64,000 bases of DNA from Leifsonia sp. Leaf336 (GCF_001423695.1 NZ_LMOZ01000002.1:248658-312657); one strand, 5' to 3'. Positions 24,090 to 33,158 are shown, counted from the first letter of the stretch. Notes: generated from the sequence alone by a model not told the origin. A program made the numbers and translations.

Positions 24090-25292
24090 ATGGCCTCTGC
24101 ACCCCTGCCCGGCGAGCGCGCGACGCGCGCACCGTTGGCACGACCGCGCGACTGCATGGTCGGCGGGGTGAGCGTCGCGCTGGCCGATCACCTCGGCTGG
24201 CCGGTCGTCGCCGTGCGCTGGGTACTGGTCGGCACCGCGCTCCTGGGCGGGGCCGGCGCGCTCTTCTACGCGTGGCTGTGGGCGCTCACCCCGCTCCGCG
24301 ACCCCGCTCCCGGCAGCTCCGACGAGCGCGTGCGGCGACGGGTGAACCTGCCATGGGTCCTCGCCGTCGGCGGGGCGGCCTCCGGACTGGCCGCGATCGC
24401 GCTGGTCGCCGGGGGCGCTCCCGACGCGGCGGTGGGCGCGGTTCTCGCGTCGATCGCTCTCCTGGTCGCCGCCGTGCTGTGGGAGCAGCTGGTCGACGAC
24501 GAGAGCGCGATGCCGTCGAGGCTCACTCCGACGGGCTTCCGGCTCGCGGCCGGCGGGTTCCTCGTCGCCCTGGCGCTCGTTCTCAGTGCGATGCAGGCGG
24601 CGCGCGGGTCCGGGCTGCTGTGGCTCGCGATCATCGGCGCGACGTTCGCGGGAGCTGCGGTCATGGTCGGCCCCTGGGGGCTCCGGCTCTGGACGGAGCT
24701 CATCGCCGAGCGCACCGCGCGCGTCCGCGAAGAGCAGCGCGCCGAGATGGCGGCGCACCTGCACGACTCCGTGCTGCAGACCCTGGCGCTCATCCAGAAC
24801 CGCGCGGGAGCCTCGAGCGAGGTCGGGAGGATCGCCCGCGCCCAGGAGCGCGAGCTGCGCGACTGGCTGTACGCCGAGGCGGCGGAGGGCGCCGTGCCGG
24901 ACGCCGAGGATCTCGCGGCAGAGCTCCGCTCGGTCGCGGCTGCGCTGGAGGTGGACCACGCCGTGCACTTCGACGTGGTGAGCGCAGGCGACCCCGTGCG
25001 CCGCGCACCGTCAGAGCTGGCCGCGGCCGCCCGCGAGGCGATGCTCAACGCCGCCCGGCACGCGGGAGGCGACGTCTCGGTGTACATCGAGTCGGGCAGG
25101 GGCTCGGTCGACGTCTTCGTCCGCGACCGGGGCCCCGGCTTCGACATCGACGCGCTGCCGGAGGGGCGCCTCGGGGTGCGCGAGTCGATCATCGGCCGGA
25201 TGCGCCGGGCGGGAGGTCGGGCGACGGTCACCGCGCGCGACACCGGCACGGAGGTCCACCTGACGGTCGAGCTGCCGGGGGAGCGAGAATGA
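24090..25292 (+). CDS. Sensor histidine kinase with N-terminal PspC domain
   Basis: 400 aa. A PspC-like segment (CMVGGVSVALADHLGWPVVAVRWVL-type, about 22-65) is followed by three more helices to about residue 190. The HisKA_3 dimerisation box is MAAHLHDSVLQTLALIQNRA, with the phosphoacceptor His near 228. The HATPase has AAREAMLNAARHAGG (N box) and VRDRGPGFD (G1). It is the NarL-class sensor of the PspC module, followed by its response regulator 4 bp later. The kinase probably senses membrane disturbance through PspC contacts. Confidence 0.9.
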   Translation: MASAPLPGERATRAPLARPRDCMVGGVSVALADHLGWPVVAVRWVLVGTALLGGAGALFYAWLWALTPLRDPAPGSSDERVRRRVNLPWVLAVGGAASGLAAIALVAGGAPDAAVGAVLASIALLVAAVLWEQLVDDESAMPSRLTPTGFRLAAGGFLVALALVLSAMQAARGSGLLWLAIIGATFAGAAVMVGPWGLRLWTELIAERTARVREEQRAEMAAHLHDSVLQTLALIQNRAGASSEVGRIARAQERELRDWLYAEAAEGAVPDAEDLAAELRSVAAALEVDHAVHFDVVSAGDPVRRAPSELAAAAREAMLNAARHAGGDVSVYIESGRGSVDVFVRDRGPGFDIDALPEGRLGVRESIIGRMRRAGGRATVTARDTGTEVHLTVELPGERE

Positions 25293-25296
25293 GCAC

Positions 25297-25965
25297 ATGA
25301 CCGACGAGACGCCGCGTCCGATCACCGTCGTGATCGTGGACGACCATTCGATCTTCCGCTCGGGCCTCCGCGCCGACCTGGACGACCGCCTCCGCGTGGT
25401 CGCGGAGGCGCAGGACGTCGACGGGGCGGTGGAGGCGATCCTGCGCACCCGGCCGGAGGTGGTGCTGCTCGACGTCCACCTGCCGGGTGGCGCGGGCGGA
25501 GGCGGTGCGGAGGTCCTCCGCCGCACGGTCGCCGAGAGCGCGGGGACGCGTTTCCTCGCGCTGAGCGTCTCGGACGCGGCCGAGGACGTCGTCGGCGTCA
25601 TCCGCGCGGGCGCCCGCGGTTACCTGACCAAGGGCAGCTCCGGGCGCCAGGTGAGCGATGCGGTCGTCGCCGTGGCAGGAGGCGACGCGGTCTTCTCCCC
25701 GAAGCTCGCCGGCTTCGTGCTCGACGCCTTCGGGGCCACGGCGGGTGAGCAGGCCGAGAGCACGGACGAACTCGACCGTCTCTCGGCCCGAGAGAGGGAG
25801 GTCATGCGCCTGATCGCGCGCGGCTACGCCTACAAGGAGGTCGCCGCCGAGCTGTTCATCTCGGTCAAGACCGTCGAGACCCACGTGTCCGCGGTTCTCC
25901 GCAAACTCCAGCTCTCGTCGCGCCACGAGCTCACCGCGTGGGCGCTCGAGCGCAAGCTGCTGTAG
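25297..25965 (+). CDS. NarL/LuxR-type response regulator
   Basis: 222 aa. Receiver domain: VIVDDHSIFRSGLRADL with the acidic pair, phosphoacceptor Asp in VVLLDVHLPGG (about 59), Lys in YLTKGSSG (about 110). C-terminal LuxR HTH: LSAREREVMRLIARGYAYKE and ISVKTVETHVSAVLRKLQL. Likely regulates the pspC operon divergent from the kinase. An intrinsic terminator lies directly behind it. Confidence 0.93.
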   Translation: MTDETPRPITVVIVDDHSIFRSGLRADLDDRLRVVAEAQDVDGAVEAILRTRPEVVLLDVHLPGGAGGGGAEVLRRTVAESAGTRFLALSVSDAAEDVVGVIRAGARGYLTKGSSGRQVSDAVVAVAGGDAVFSPKLAGFVLDAFGATAGEQAESTDELDRLSAREREVMRLIARGYAYKEVAAELFISVKTVETHVSAVLRKLQLSSRHELTAWALERKLL

Positions 25966-25971
25966 TTCGCG

Positions 25972-25991
25972 GCCCGAGGACGGGCGTTTTT
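25972..25991 (+). terminator. Intrinsic terminator of the kinase-regulator operon
   Basis: Stem GCCCG (25972-25976) with CGGGC (25981-25985), AGGA loop, G then five T. Its T-tract touches the -35 box of the tRNA-Trp promoter. Confidence 0.65.
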
Positions 25992-26018
25992 GCGAGGGGG
26001 TGCGGTGTCCCGTACACT
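25990..26018 (+). promoter_or_regulatory. Promoter of the tRNA-Trp-secE-nusG unit
   Basis: TTGCGA (25990-25995), 17-nt spacer, TACACT (26013-26018). A good housekeeping sigma-type promoter, about 80 nt ahead of the tRNA. Confidence 0.7.
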
Positions 26019-26098
26019 TGGGTGCGGTGGTTGAATCTGCCAAGCTTTTCTGCGCCTATTTTCGCGATGCCAGGAGGGTTTCGCGGTTCACAATCCCT

Positions 26099-26171
<73 letters not shown>

Positions 26172-26175
26172 CAAG

Positions 26176-26193
26176 CCGGCATCCCGATGCCGG
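26176..26193 (+). other. Hairpin between tRNA-Trp and secE
   Basis: CCGGCAT-CCCG-ATGCCGG, a perfect 7-bp stem without T-tract. It may aid tRNA 3' processing or protect the secE message, and read-through to secE is expected. Confidence 0.4.
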
Positions 26194-26213
26194 TCCACGA
26201 AAGGTGTAACGAG

Positions 26214-26486
26214 GTGGCCCGAAAGGTAATCGACGAGCCGAGCGAGGAGATCGTCGCCAACGCCAAGAAGGAGCGCGCTGCCAAGCGCAACCCCTTCGCG
26301 CGGATCGCCCTGTTCATCCGGCAGGTCTTCGGCGAGCTCAAGAAGGTCGTCACGCCGACGCGCAGGGAGCTCTTGAGTTACACCGGCGTCGTGCTCGTGT
26401 TCGTGGTGATCATGATGGCGATCGTGTCCCTGCTCGACTGGGTGTTCGGTCTCGGCGTGGTGTGGGTCTTCGGCAATCCGAAGTAG
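26214..26486 (+). CDS. secE: Preprotein translocase subunit SecE
   Basis: 90 aa from GTG 26214 (MARKVIDEPSEE). The single-helix actinobacterial form: a charged cytoplasmic head with the conserved IRQVFGELKKVVTPTRRELL (about 38-57), one transmembrane helix VVLVFVVIMMAIVSLLDWVF. It is an essential component of the SecYEG channel. GTG was chosen because the longer reading frame would start inside the tRNA. Confidence 0.95.
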   Translation: MARKVIDEPSEEIVANAKKERAAKRNPFARIALFIRQVFGELKKVVTPTRRELLSYTGVVLVFVVIMMAIVSLLDWVFGLGVVWVFGNPK

Positions 26487-26530
26487 ATCCAGCAGCCGAC
26501 CGACCGCACGGCCATACCGACAGAAATGGA

Positions 26531-27460
26531 ATGAATTCAGTGTCTGAGACGAACCGCGACGACGTGGACTGGGCGACCGCCGCCGAGCAGTCCTCCGAAG
26601 ACGACGAGGCGCAGACGGGCAACGTCCTGGAGCGCGACGAGGAGTCGTCCGACCCCGCGGAGCACGAGGCGCTGCACATCGTCGCCGAAGACGGCACCGA
26701 GATCGATCTCGACGCCGTGCTCGACGCGATGGCCGAGGCCGTCGACCCCGAGGCCGACCGCGCCGTCGACGAAGCTCTCGAGGTCGACTCGGCCGAAGAG
26801 GCCGAGGCCGCTCAGGAGGCCGTCGAGGACGAGGACGAGGTCGCCGCGGACCCCTATGAGGAGTTCCGCGCCGAGCTGCGCGCCAAGTTCGGCAAGTGGT
26901 ACGTCATCCACTCTTACGCCGGATTCGAGCGCCGCGTGAAGTCGAACATCGAGAACCGCATGGTCTCGATGAACATGGAGGACTTCATCTTCGAGGTCCA
27001 GGTCCCCATGGAAGACGTGGTCGAGATCAAGAACGGCCAGCGCAAGATGGTCAACCGCGTACGCATCCCCGGCTACGTGCTGGTGCGCATGGACCTCAAC
27101 GAGGACAGCTGGTCGGTGGTCCGCCACACGCCGGGCGTCACCGGCTTCGTCGGCAACGCGCACAACCCGACTCCGCTCCGCTTCGAGGAGGCCTTCTCGA
27201 TGCTGAAGAGCCTCGTTCAGGTCGAGCAGGCTCCGGCCAAGGGTGCCGCCAAGGGGCAGAAGACCGCCGCGCGGGTCATCCCGGCCGAGGTCGACTTCGA
27301 GATCGGCGAGACCATCACCATCAAGGAAGGCTCGTTCGCGGGTCTGCCTGGCTCGATCAGCGAGATCAAGCCGGAGAGCGGCAAGCTCACCGTGCTGGTG
27401 TCCCTCTTCGAGCGCGAGACCCCGGTCGAGCTGAGCTTCGACCAGGTCACGAAGCTCTGA
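26531..27460 (+). CDS. nusG: Transcription termination/antitermination protein NusG
   Basis: 309 aa from ATG 26531 (GTG 26540 is an alternative). The first ~115 residues are a strongly acidic, Ala/Glu/Asp-rich arm, typical of actinobacterial NusG. The NGN domain begins at GKWYVIHSYAGFERRVKSNI (about 121), with MEDVVEIKNGQRKMVNR and the PGYVLVRM strand. The KOW domain is at the C-terminus: GETITIKEGSFAGLPGSI. It couples RNA polymerase to Rho or the ribosome. Confidence 0.96.
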   Translation: MNSVSETNRDDVDWATAAEQSSEDDEAQTGNVLERDEESSDPAEHEALHIVAEDGTEIDLDAVLDAMAEAVDPEADRAVDEALEVDSAEEAEAAQEAVEDEDEVAADPYEEFRAELRAKFGKWYVIHSYAGFERRVKSNIENRMVSMNMEDFIFEVQVPMEDVVEIKNGQRKMVNRVRIPGYVLVRMDLNEDSWSVVRHTPGVTGFVGNAHNPTPLRFEEAFSMLKSLVQVEQAPAKGAAKGQKTAARVIPAEVDFEIGETITIKEGSFAGLPGSISEIKPESGKLTVLVSLFERETPVELSFDQVTKL

Positions 27461-27499
27461 CGGGAATTCTTCAGAGCCTCCCCACTGTTTTACGAATCA

Positions 27500-27528
27500 C
27501 CGGGTCTCGGAAGGGCCGAGAAACCGGG
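27500..27528 (+). other. Hairpin in the nusG-rplK spacer
   Basis: TCTCGG (27505-27510) pairs with CCGAGA (27516-27521), extended by CCGG/CCGG after a short internal bulge. A second small palindrome, GGGCGTGACGCCC, follows. There is no T-tract, so this is more likely a processing or L11/L1-related leader structure than a terminator. Confidence 0.4.
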
Positions 27529-27582
27529 AGAGCGACGCGGGCGTGACGCCCACGGGCTCGAATACACAAAGAAGGAAGAGAC

Positions 27583-28014
27583 ATGGCACCGAAGAAGAAG
27601 GTCACCGGTCTGATCAAGCTTCAGATCAACGCCGGCGCTGCCAACCCGGCCCCGCCGATCGGCCCGGCCCTGGGTCAGCACGGCGTGAACATCATGGAGT
27701 TCTGCAAGGCGTACAACGCGGCGACCGAGTCGCAGCGCGGCAACGTCATCCCGGTCGAGATCACCGTGTACGAGGACCGCTCGTTCACGTTCGTCCTGAA
27801 GACCCCGCCCGCGGCCGAGCTGATCAAGAAGGCGGCAGGCGTCCCCAAGGGCTCCGGCGTCCCGCACACGACCAAGGTCGGCAAGCTGACCCAGGAGCAG
27901 GTGCGCGCCATCGCCGAGCAGAAGATGGTCGACCTCAACGCCAACGACATCGACGCGGCGTCGAAGATCATCGCAGGCACCGCCCGTTCGATGGGCATCA
28001 CGGTCGAGGCGTAA
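27583..28014 (+). CDS. rplK: 50S ribosomal protein L11
   Basis: 143 aa with AAGGAAGAG before ATG 27583. Canonical L11: N-terminal [31 protein letters not shown] and C-terminal rRNA-binding part ending [21 protein letters not shown]. Binds 23S rRNA at the GTPase-associated centre. Confidence 0.98.
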   Translation: MAPKKKVTGLIKLQINAGAANPAPPIGPALGQHGVNIMEFCKAYNAATESQRGNVIPVEITVYEDRSFTFVLKTPPAAELIKKAAGVPKGSGVPHTTKVGKLTQEQVRAIAEQKMVDLNANDIDAASKIIAGTARSMGITVEA

Positions 28015-28092
28015 GCCCGACCCCCCGTCATCCAGACATCACCGTGGCAGAGCCGGCCAGGCTCGCACCACATTCTCGTTAGGAGAAATCTC

Positions 28093-28782
28093 ATGGCACA
28101 GAAGTCCAAGGCCTACCGGGCCGCGGCCGACAAGATCGAGGCCGGCAAGTTCTACACCCCGACCGAGGCCGTCACCCTCGCGAAGGAGACCGGTTCCGCC
28201 AAGTTCAACTCGACCGTCGAGGTCGCGCTGAAGCTCGGCGTGGACCCGCGCAAGGCGGACCAGATGGTCCGCGGTACCGTCATCCTTCCTCACGGTACCG
28301 GCAAGACCGCGCGCGTCATCGTGTTCGCGACCGGCCCGGCCGCCGAGGCCGCGATCGCCGCTGGCGCCGACGAGGTCGGCGGCACCGACCTGATCGAGAA
28401 GGTCGCCGGCGGTTACACCGACTTCGACTCGGCCGTCTCCACTCCGGAGCTCATGGGCCAGGTCGGCCGTCTCGGCAAGGTGCTCGGCCCGCGCGGCCTG
28501 ATGCCGAACCCGAAGACCGGCACCGTCACGCCGGACGTCGCGAAGGCCGTCTCCGACATCAAGGGCGGAAAGATCGAGTTCCGCGTCGACAAGCACTCGA
28601 ACGTGCACTTCGTGGTCGGCAAGGCGGGCTTCACCGCCGAGCAGCTCGATGAGAACATCAAGGCCGCCCTCGACGAGGTCGTCCGTCTCAAGCCGTCCGC
28701 CGCGAAGGGCCGTTACATCCAGAAGGGCGCCGTGTCGACCACGTTCGGCCCGGGCATCCCGCTGGACGTCAACGCCATCTGA
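28093..28782 (+). CDS. rplA: 50S ribosomal protein L1
   Basis: 229 aa with TTAGGAGA before ATG 28093. The signature [20 protein letters not shown] lies near residue 125, and the C-terminal [17 protein letters not shown] is intact. Forms the L1 stalk and normally autoregulates the L11-L1 operon. Directly followed by a strong terminator, so the usual rplJ-rplL does not follow here. Confidence 0.98.
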   Translation: MAQKSKAYRAAADKIEAGKFYTPTEAVTLAKETGSAKFNSTVEVALKLGVDPRKADQMVRGTVILPHGTGKTARVIVFATGPAAEAAIAAGADEVGGTDLIEKVAGGYTDFDSAVSTPELMGQVGRLGKVLGPRGLMPNPKTGTVTPDVAKAVSDIKGGKIEFRVDKHSNVHFVVGKAGFTAEQLDENIKAALDEVVRLKPSAAKGRYIQKGAVSTTFGPGIPLDVNAI

Positions 28783-28798
28783 TCGCGTCGCACTCCTC

Positions 28799-28833
28799 GG
28801 AGGGCCGGAACCGCGCTGCGGTTCCGGCCCTCC
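28799..28833 (+). terminator. Terminator of the rplK-rplA operon
   Basis: A perfect 16-bp GC-rich stem (28799-28814 with 28818-28833) and a 3-nt loop, followed by GTCGTTG without a long T-tract, as is common in GC-rich actinobacteria. Confidence 0.85.
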
Positions 28834-28994
28834 GTCGTTGAGGGCGGCTCGCCGCGAGAACGTTGCAGCGCGGCAATTACTTCGACAGACTTGTCTACCC
28901 CATCTTGCGGAGGTAGAACGCTCGGGCTATGTTCGGCCTGTCGCGCATCACGCGACGGCTCGCAGTCGAGTCAGTCCAAGCGAAGGATTCTTTG

Positions 28995-31001
28995 ATGGCA
29001 TCTCGCACCACCTCGCCCCTTCACAAGAGGGCATTGGGAATCATCGCCACCACGACCGCCGTGGTGGCGTTGTCGTTGGCAGGCGCATCCGCGGCGAACG
29101 CCGCCGATCGGGTGACCTACGCCAAATCCGTCCCGTCGTGGGCCACAGCCCAGAACGACGCCGGTGTGGCACCGGCCGACACAACAGTTCAGGGCGAGAT
29201 CTATCTCCCCCTCCGCGACCAGAAGGGCGCGGAGACGCTGGCGAAGCAGGTCTCGAACCCGTCGCTGGCGGGGTATCGGAAAGCGCTGAGCCCCCAGCAG
29301 TGGATCGCGCGGGTCTCGCCGACGCAGGCGGATTACGACTCCGTGGTGTCGTTCCTGAAGACGGCGGGTCTCACCATCCAGGGCGAACCGGCCAGCAGGC
29401 AGTACGTCGTCTTCCGCGGGACACCGGATCAGCTCGGCTCGGTGTTCGGCACGTCGCTGCACAGCTACGAGGTCGCAGGGCACCGTCTGGTCGGCCCCGC
29501 CTCCGCGCCTTCGCTCCCCGCAGCGGTCGGCAACAAGGTGTCCGCCGTCAGCATCGAGCAGTCGCGACTGCTGACACGGCCCGACTCGATCCAGCAGGGC
29601 GATATCGGAGCATCTGCTGACCCGCAGATCACGCGCAAAGCGGCCGTGGCTCCGGTCATCCAGACCCCCTGCTCGCACTACATCGGCGAGAACACCGTCA
29701 CAGTTCCTCCCGCGTACAACGGGCAGACGACCTACAGCACCTACAACTGCGGTTACACCCCGCAGCAGCTGCGCAGCGCCTACGGACTGACGGACCTCAA
29801 CAAGCGGGGCGTCAACGGCAGCGGGCAGACCGTCGCGATCATCGACGCCTACGCCAGCCCGACGATCCTGAAGGACGCGAACAGCCTCGCCCAGCAGAAC
29901 GGCGAGCCCGGACTGACGATGTCGAGCTACCAACAGCTCGTGCCCGCGCCCAGCCAGTTCACCGACCAGGAGCTGTGCCAGCAGCCGAGCGGATGGCAGG
30001 GCGAACAGACGCTGGACGTCGAGTCCGTCCACTCGGTCGCCCCGGGAGCACGCATCCTGTACGTCGGAGGAACCGACTGCAGCGGCGGCCTGGACATCGC
30101 GATGTCGAAGATCCTGGACAACAAGCTCGCGAACATCGTCAGCAACAGCTACGGGAACGTGGGAGAGGCCGTGCCGGCCGACGTGATCCAGGGCGAGGTC
30201 AACCTCCAGCTCCAGGCTGCGGGCGAGGGGATCGGGCTCTACTTCTCCAGCGGAGACAACGGTGACGAGGCGGCGGCTCCGCCGGACGGCCTCGGCTACG
30301 CGTCGCCGGACTTCCCTGCGTCGTCGCCGTGGGTGACCTCCGTCGGCGGTACCAGCCTCGGCATCGCCAAGAACGGCTCGATCGCGTGGGAGACCGGCTG
30401 GGGAGACCAGCTCGACAAGATCGTCAAGAACGCCGACGGCTCGCTCGCGTACTCGGAGCCCCTTCCGGGCTCTTTGTTCGCCGGCGGCGCGGGTGGAGGC
30501 GTCAGCGCCGTGTTCCCGGCTCCGGACTACCAGCGGGGGATCGTCCCGCAGGCGCTGAGCAACGGGTTCCGGGTCTCCCCGGACGTCGCAGCGCTGGCAG
30601 ACCCGTACACCGGGTTCCAGATCGGCATCCGGCCGATCGTGGACGACACCACGCTGGCGACGGGTGACTACGTCAATCAGACGTACGGCGGAACGTCGCT
30701 GGCCTCTCCGATCGTGGCAGCGCAGATCGCCATCGTGCAGCAAGCGACCGGGAAGACCATCGGGTTCGCGAACCCGACGCTCTACGCGGTCAAGCGCGTG
30801 CTGCCGAGCGCGTTCCGCGACGTCGTGCCGCAGAACCCGCCGCAGGCACTGGTCTACACCAGCAAGAACAGCGGGAACACCTATTTCATCACGCTCGATC
30901 AGGACACCTCGCTGAAGACGGCGAAGGGCTATGACGACGTCACCGGCCTCGGCGGCGTCTCGTTCAACCTCCTGAACCTGGTGGCACAGGGCAGGCACTG
31001 A
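28995..31001 (+). CDS. Secreted S53-family (sedolisin/kumamolisin-type) serine-carboxyl peptidase
   Basis: 668 aa from ATG 28995. A signal peptide of about 37 residues is present: basic head with HKRA, hydrophobic TTAVVALSLAGASA, cleavage near ANAA. The pro-kumamolisin activation domain (about 60-200) includes YRKALSPQQWIARVSPTQAD. The catalytic domain begins near 255. The Glu/Asp pair is in GEQTLDVES (E-x3-D, about 337-341), the oxyanion Asp in SSGDNGDEA, and the nucleophile Ser in YGGTSLASPIVAA (about 566). Ca-binding Asp is probably in FRDVV. A secreted acid-active proteinase, transcribed alone and closed by a hairpin terminator. Confidence 0.93.
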   Translation: MASRTTSPLHKRALGIIATTTAVVALSLAGASAANAADRVTYAKSVPSWATAQNDAGVAPADTTVQGEIYLPLRDQKGAETLAKQVSNPSLAGYRKALSPQQWIARVSPTQADYDSVVSFLKTAGLTIQGEPASRQYVVFRGTPDQLGSVFGTSLHSYEVAGHRLVGPASAPSLPAAVGNKVSAVSIEQSRLLTRPDSIQQGDIGASADPQITRKAAVAPVIQTPCSHYIGENTVTVPPAYNGQTTYSTYNCGYTPQQLRSAYGLTDLNKRGVNGSGQTVAIIDAYASPTILKDANSLAQQNGEPGLTMSSYQQLVPAPSQFTDQELCQQPSGWQGEQTLDVESVHSVAPGARILYVGGTDCSGGLDIAMSKILDNKLANIVSNSYGNVGEAVPADVIQGEVNLQLQAAGEGIGLYFSSGDNGDEAAAPPDGLGYASPDFPASSPWVTSVGGTSLGIAKNGSIAWETGWGDQLDKIVKNADGSLAYSEPLPGSLFAGGAGGGVSAVFPAPDYQRGIVPQALSNGFRVSPDVAALADPYTGFQIGIRPIVDDTTLATGDYVNQTYGGTSLASPIVAAQIAIVQQATGKTIGFANPTLYAVKRVLPSAFRDVVPQNPPQALVYTSKNSGNTYFITLDQDTSLKTAKGYDDVTGLGGVSFNLLNLVAQGRH

Positions 31002-31017
31002 CCGCTCCACTCGCACG

Positions 31018-31053
31018 AGGGCCGGCCGTCTCCACGCGGAGGCGGCCGGCCTC
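31018..31053 (+). terminator. Terminator of the S53 peptidase gene
   Basis: A 16-bp stem (31018-31033 with 31038-31053) with one G-T wobble and loop ACGC. The TACGCT -10 box of the next gene begins 3 nt later. Confidence 0.8.
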
Positions 31054-31055
31054 GC

Positions 31056-31061
31056 TACGCT
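31056..31061 (+). promoter_or_regulatory. -10 box of the GNAT gene (leaderless)
   Basis: TACGCT lies 6 nt before ATG 31068 with no Shine-Dalgarno, the recurrent leaderless layout of this genome. Confidence 0.55.
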
Positions 31062-31067
31062 GGCGGG

Positions 31068-31631
31068 ATGAGCTTCGCGATCCGTCCCGCGACCGCCGCC
31101 GACGCCGTGGCACTGGCCGAGGTCGCCGCCGTCACGTTCCCGCTGGCGTGCCCTCCGCACACGACTGAGGAGGCGAAGGCGTCGTTCATCGCGGCCGTGC
31201 TCTCGTCGGACCGGTTCGTCGAGTACGCGGCCGACCTCCAGCGGCGCCTCTTCGTGGCGGAGGACGACGCCGGGGAGGTCATCGGCTACACGCTGCTCAA
31301 TATCGGGGAGCCCGCGGACGACGACGTGCGCGCGGCCGTCACCGTTCGCCCGACCGCAGAGCTCAGCAAGTGCTACGTGATGCCGGGTCACCACGGCGAA
31401 GGAGTGGCCGGGCGGCTCATGGAGGCGAGCCTGGGGGCGGCGGCCGACGCCGGGGCCGCGGGAGTCTGGCTCGGCGTCAACGAGGAGAACGCCCGCGCTC
31501 AACGCTTCTACGGCAAGCACGGGTTCGAGCGGGTCGGCGCCAAACGCTTCCTGGTCGGTGATCGCCTGGAGCACGACTGGGTGATGGAGCGGGCGCTGGT
31601 CCCAGGGCGTTCGCAGGAAGCGAGTGGGTAG
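31068..31631 (+). CDS. GNAT-family N-acetyltransferase
   Basis: 187 aa. It starts FAIRPATAADAVALAEVAAVTF, typical of GNAT motif C. The acetyl-CoA loop is CYVMPGHHGEGVAGRLMEASL (about 103-123, the Q/R-x-x-G-x-G/A variant), and the ending NEENARAQRFYGKHGFERVG is the classic motif B. The acceptor is unknown. Leaderless start. Confidence 0.9.
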   Translation: MSFAIRPATAADAVALAEVAAVTFPLACPPHTTEEAKASFIAAVLSSDRFVEYAADLQRRLFVAEDDAGEVIGYTLLNIGEPADDDVRAAVTVRPTAELSKCYVMPGHHGEGVAGRLMEASLGAAADAGAAGVWLGVNEENARAQRFYGKHGFERVGAKRFLVGDRLEHDWVMERALVPGRSQEASG

Positions 31632-31658
31632 AATCCCTCGACCCGTTCCATCCGAGGA

Positions 31659-32357
31659 GTGCCCGTGCGACGACTGCTGCGCATCGTTCGCCAGCCGTTC
31701 GCCCAGCCGCTGCTGGCCGGTGGTTGGCAGCGCGCCGTGCCGTTCCTGCTCGCCGTCGGAACGGTGTGCGTCCTCAGCGGTCTGACGATCATCTGGGCTG
31801 CGCGGCTGACAGTTCCCTACCCGGTCTACGTGAGCGAGCTCGGGGCGGCCGGCGCCCCGACTGCCGCACCCTTCGCCGTCGCCCTGCTGCTCATCGCGGC
31901 GGGAGGCTTCTCCGTCGCTCTCGCGAGCGGTCACGTGCGCTCGTCGCACCGGCTGCTCGACCGCTGGGCGCCGGCCGCGAGCCTGGGCTTCGCCGCGCTC
32001 TGCTTCGTGCTCGCGTCGCAGGTGACGTGCACCTCGTACTGTCCGGTGCCGTTGGTGGATCCGAAGTCGACCCTCCAGGACCTCGTGCACACCGTGTCGG
32101 CGGTGCTCGGTTTCGGCGCGGCGTGCTTCGCGATGCTGCAGGTGGCGTTCGCGTCCCGGTTGCCGCGCGTCGCGCGCTACTCGCTCGTCAGCTGCGTCGC
32201 TGTCGCGGCGATCACGATCGTCGGCGGTCTCCTGGCGATCGTCCATGTGGCGACCGACCTCGGCGCGTGGCTGGAGCTGATCGGGACGACCGTGGCGGTC
32301 GCGTGGATCGCGGTCTACTCCCTTGCGCTGACCCGAGTACCGGTCGCGGCTAACTGA
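31659..32357 (+). CDS. DUF998-family integral membrane protein
   Basis: 232 aa from GTG 31659 (GTG 31665 possible), with CCGAGGAG just before. Six hydrophobic helices run through the whole length. The loop WAARLTVPYPVYVSELGAAGAPTA (residues about 46-70) and LVDPKSTLQDLVHTVSA near 138 are DUF998 landmarks. Function unknown. A TAGAAT -10 overlaps the stop of the GNAT gene. Confidence 0.78.
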   Translation: MPVRRLLRIVRQPFAQPLLAGGWQRAVPFLLAVGTVCVLSGLTIIWAARLTVPYPVYVSELGAAGAPTAAPFAVALLLIAAGGFSVALASGHVRSSHRLLDRWAPAASLGFAALCFVLASQVTCTSYCPVPLVDPKSTLQDLVHTVSAVLGFGAACFAMLQVAFASRLPRVARYSLVSCVAVAAITIVGGLLAIVHVATDLGAWLELIGTTVAVAWIAVYSLALTRVPVAAN

Positions 32358-32373
32358 CTCCGGCGGCTCGGGC

Positions 32374-33123
32374 TCAGGCGGGTTGTGCGGCGGCGGGCCG
32401 TGCCGGCATCCGCGGCGCCGTCGCCTGGCGCAGCAGTTCGATCAGGTCGCCGGCGAGGGCGACCAGGCGGGCGATCTCGCGATCGTCGCGCTCGACCCAC
32501 TGGCACTGCGGCTCCTCGTGCACGGGCACGAACCGGTCGTGCTGCTCCCACACGAAGAGGGTCCGCTCGGCGCCGAGGACGTACTGCTGCCACCAGATCT
32601 GGCGCAGGTAGCTCCGCGGGATGCTGTTGAACGGTTTGTTGGTCGTCTTGATCTCGGCGAGCTCGATCCGGCCTCCCTGCCGGACCGTCAGCCCGTCGGG
32701 CGTCGCCAGGTGGCGGCGGTCGCGCTCGGCGTGGAACAGCAGGTCGGACGGCTGGATGCCGTGCGTCGCCGCGACCCACGCGGCGATCTCCGGCTCGCGC
32801 ACGCGCCCGTGCTGCGTGAAGACGTTGCCCGAGAACCCCGAGCCGTTCAGCTTCTCGGTGACTGCGGCGCGCAAGGATTGCTGGGTCGACAGCTTGGCGA
32901 CGTCGGTGGCGGTGATCCCGCGGCTGCGGGCGCGGAGCCAGCCCACCCTGTCGCTCGACGACGCCACGACGCGCGCCAGGTGACCTTCGGCTCCGGGAAC
33001 GGCGGGCACGACCGGCCGTGGCGCCGGTGCGGACGTCACCGGCCCGAGGTCCGCCAGCACGCCCGGCCGGTACAGTTCGCGCCGGGAGAGGTCGCGGTCA
33101 GGGGCGGCGGAGCGGTCGAACAC
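32374..33123 (-). CDS. YqaJ-like exonuclease-fold protein
   Basis: 249 aa from GTG 33123; longer frames upstream are shadows of the oxidoreductase gene. The PD-(D/E)xK-type core of YqaJ recombinases is visible: RSRGITATDVAKLST (about 85), NVFTQHGRVREPEIAAWV (about 115), then LATPDGLTV and IELAEIKTTNK, the E-x-K motif, near 155-170. YqaJ-family proteins are phage-type or standalone nucleases. No prophage context is present, so a cellular nuclease role is inferred. Confidence 0.72.
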   Translation of the reverse strand: MFDRSAAPDRDLSRRELYRPGVLADLGPVTSAPAPRPVVPAVPGAEGHLARVVASSSDRVGWLRARSRGITATDVAKLSTQQSLRAAVTEKLNGSGFSGNVFTQHGRVREPEIAAWVAATHGIQPSDLLFHAERDRRHLATPDGLTVRQGGRIELAEIKTTNKPFNSIPRSYLRQIWWQQYVLGAERTLFVWEQHDRFVPVHEEPQCQWVERDDREIARLVALAGDLIELLRQATAPRMPARPAAAQPA

Positions 33124-33158
33124 CCCTCCATTCTGCAACGCTCGGCCGACGCGCGCCG

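Noticed and set aside
28971-32246. 1091-codon open frame on the minus strand
   Set aside because: It lies opposite the S53 peptidase, GNAT and DUF998 genes, is extremely Arg/Asp/Gly-rich, and is a product of high GC in the third codon position.
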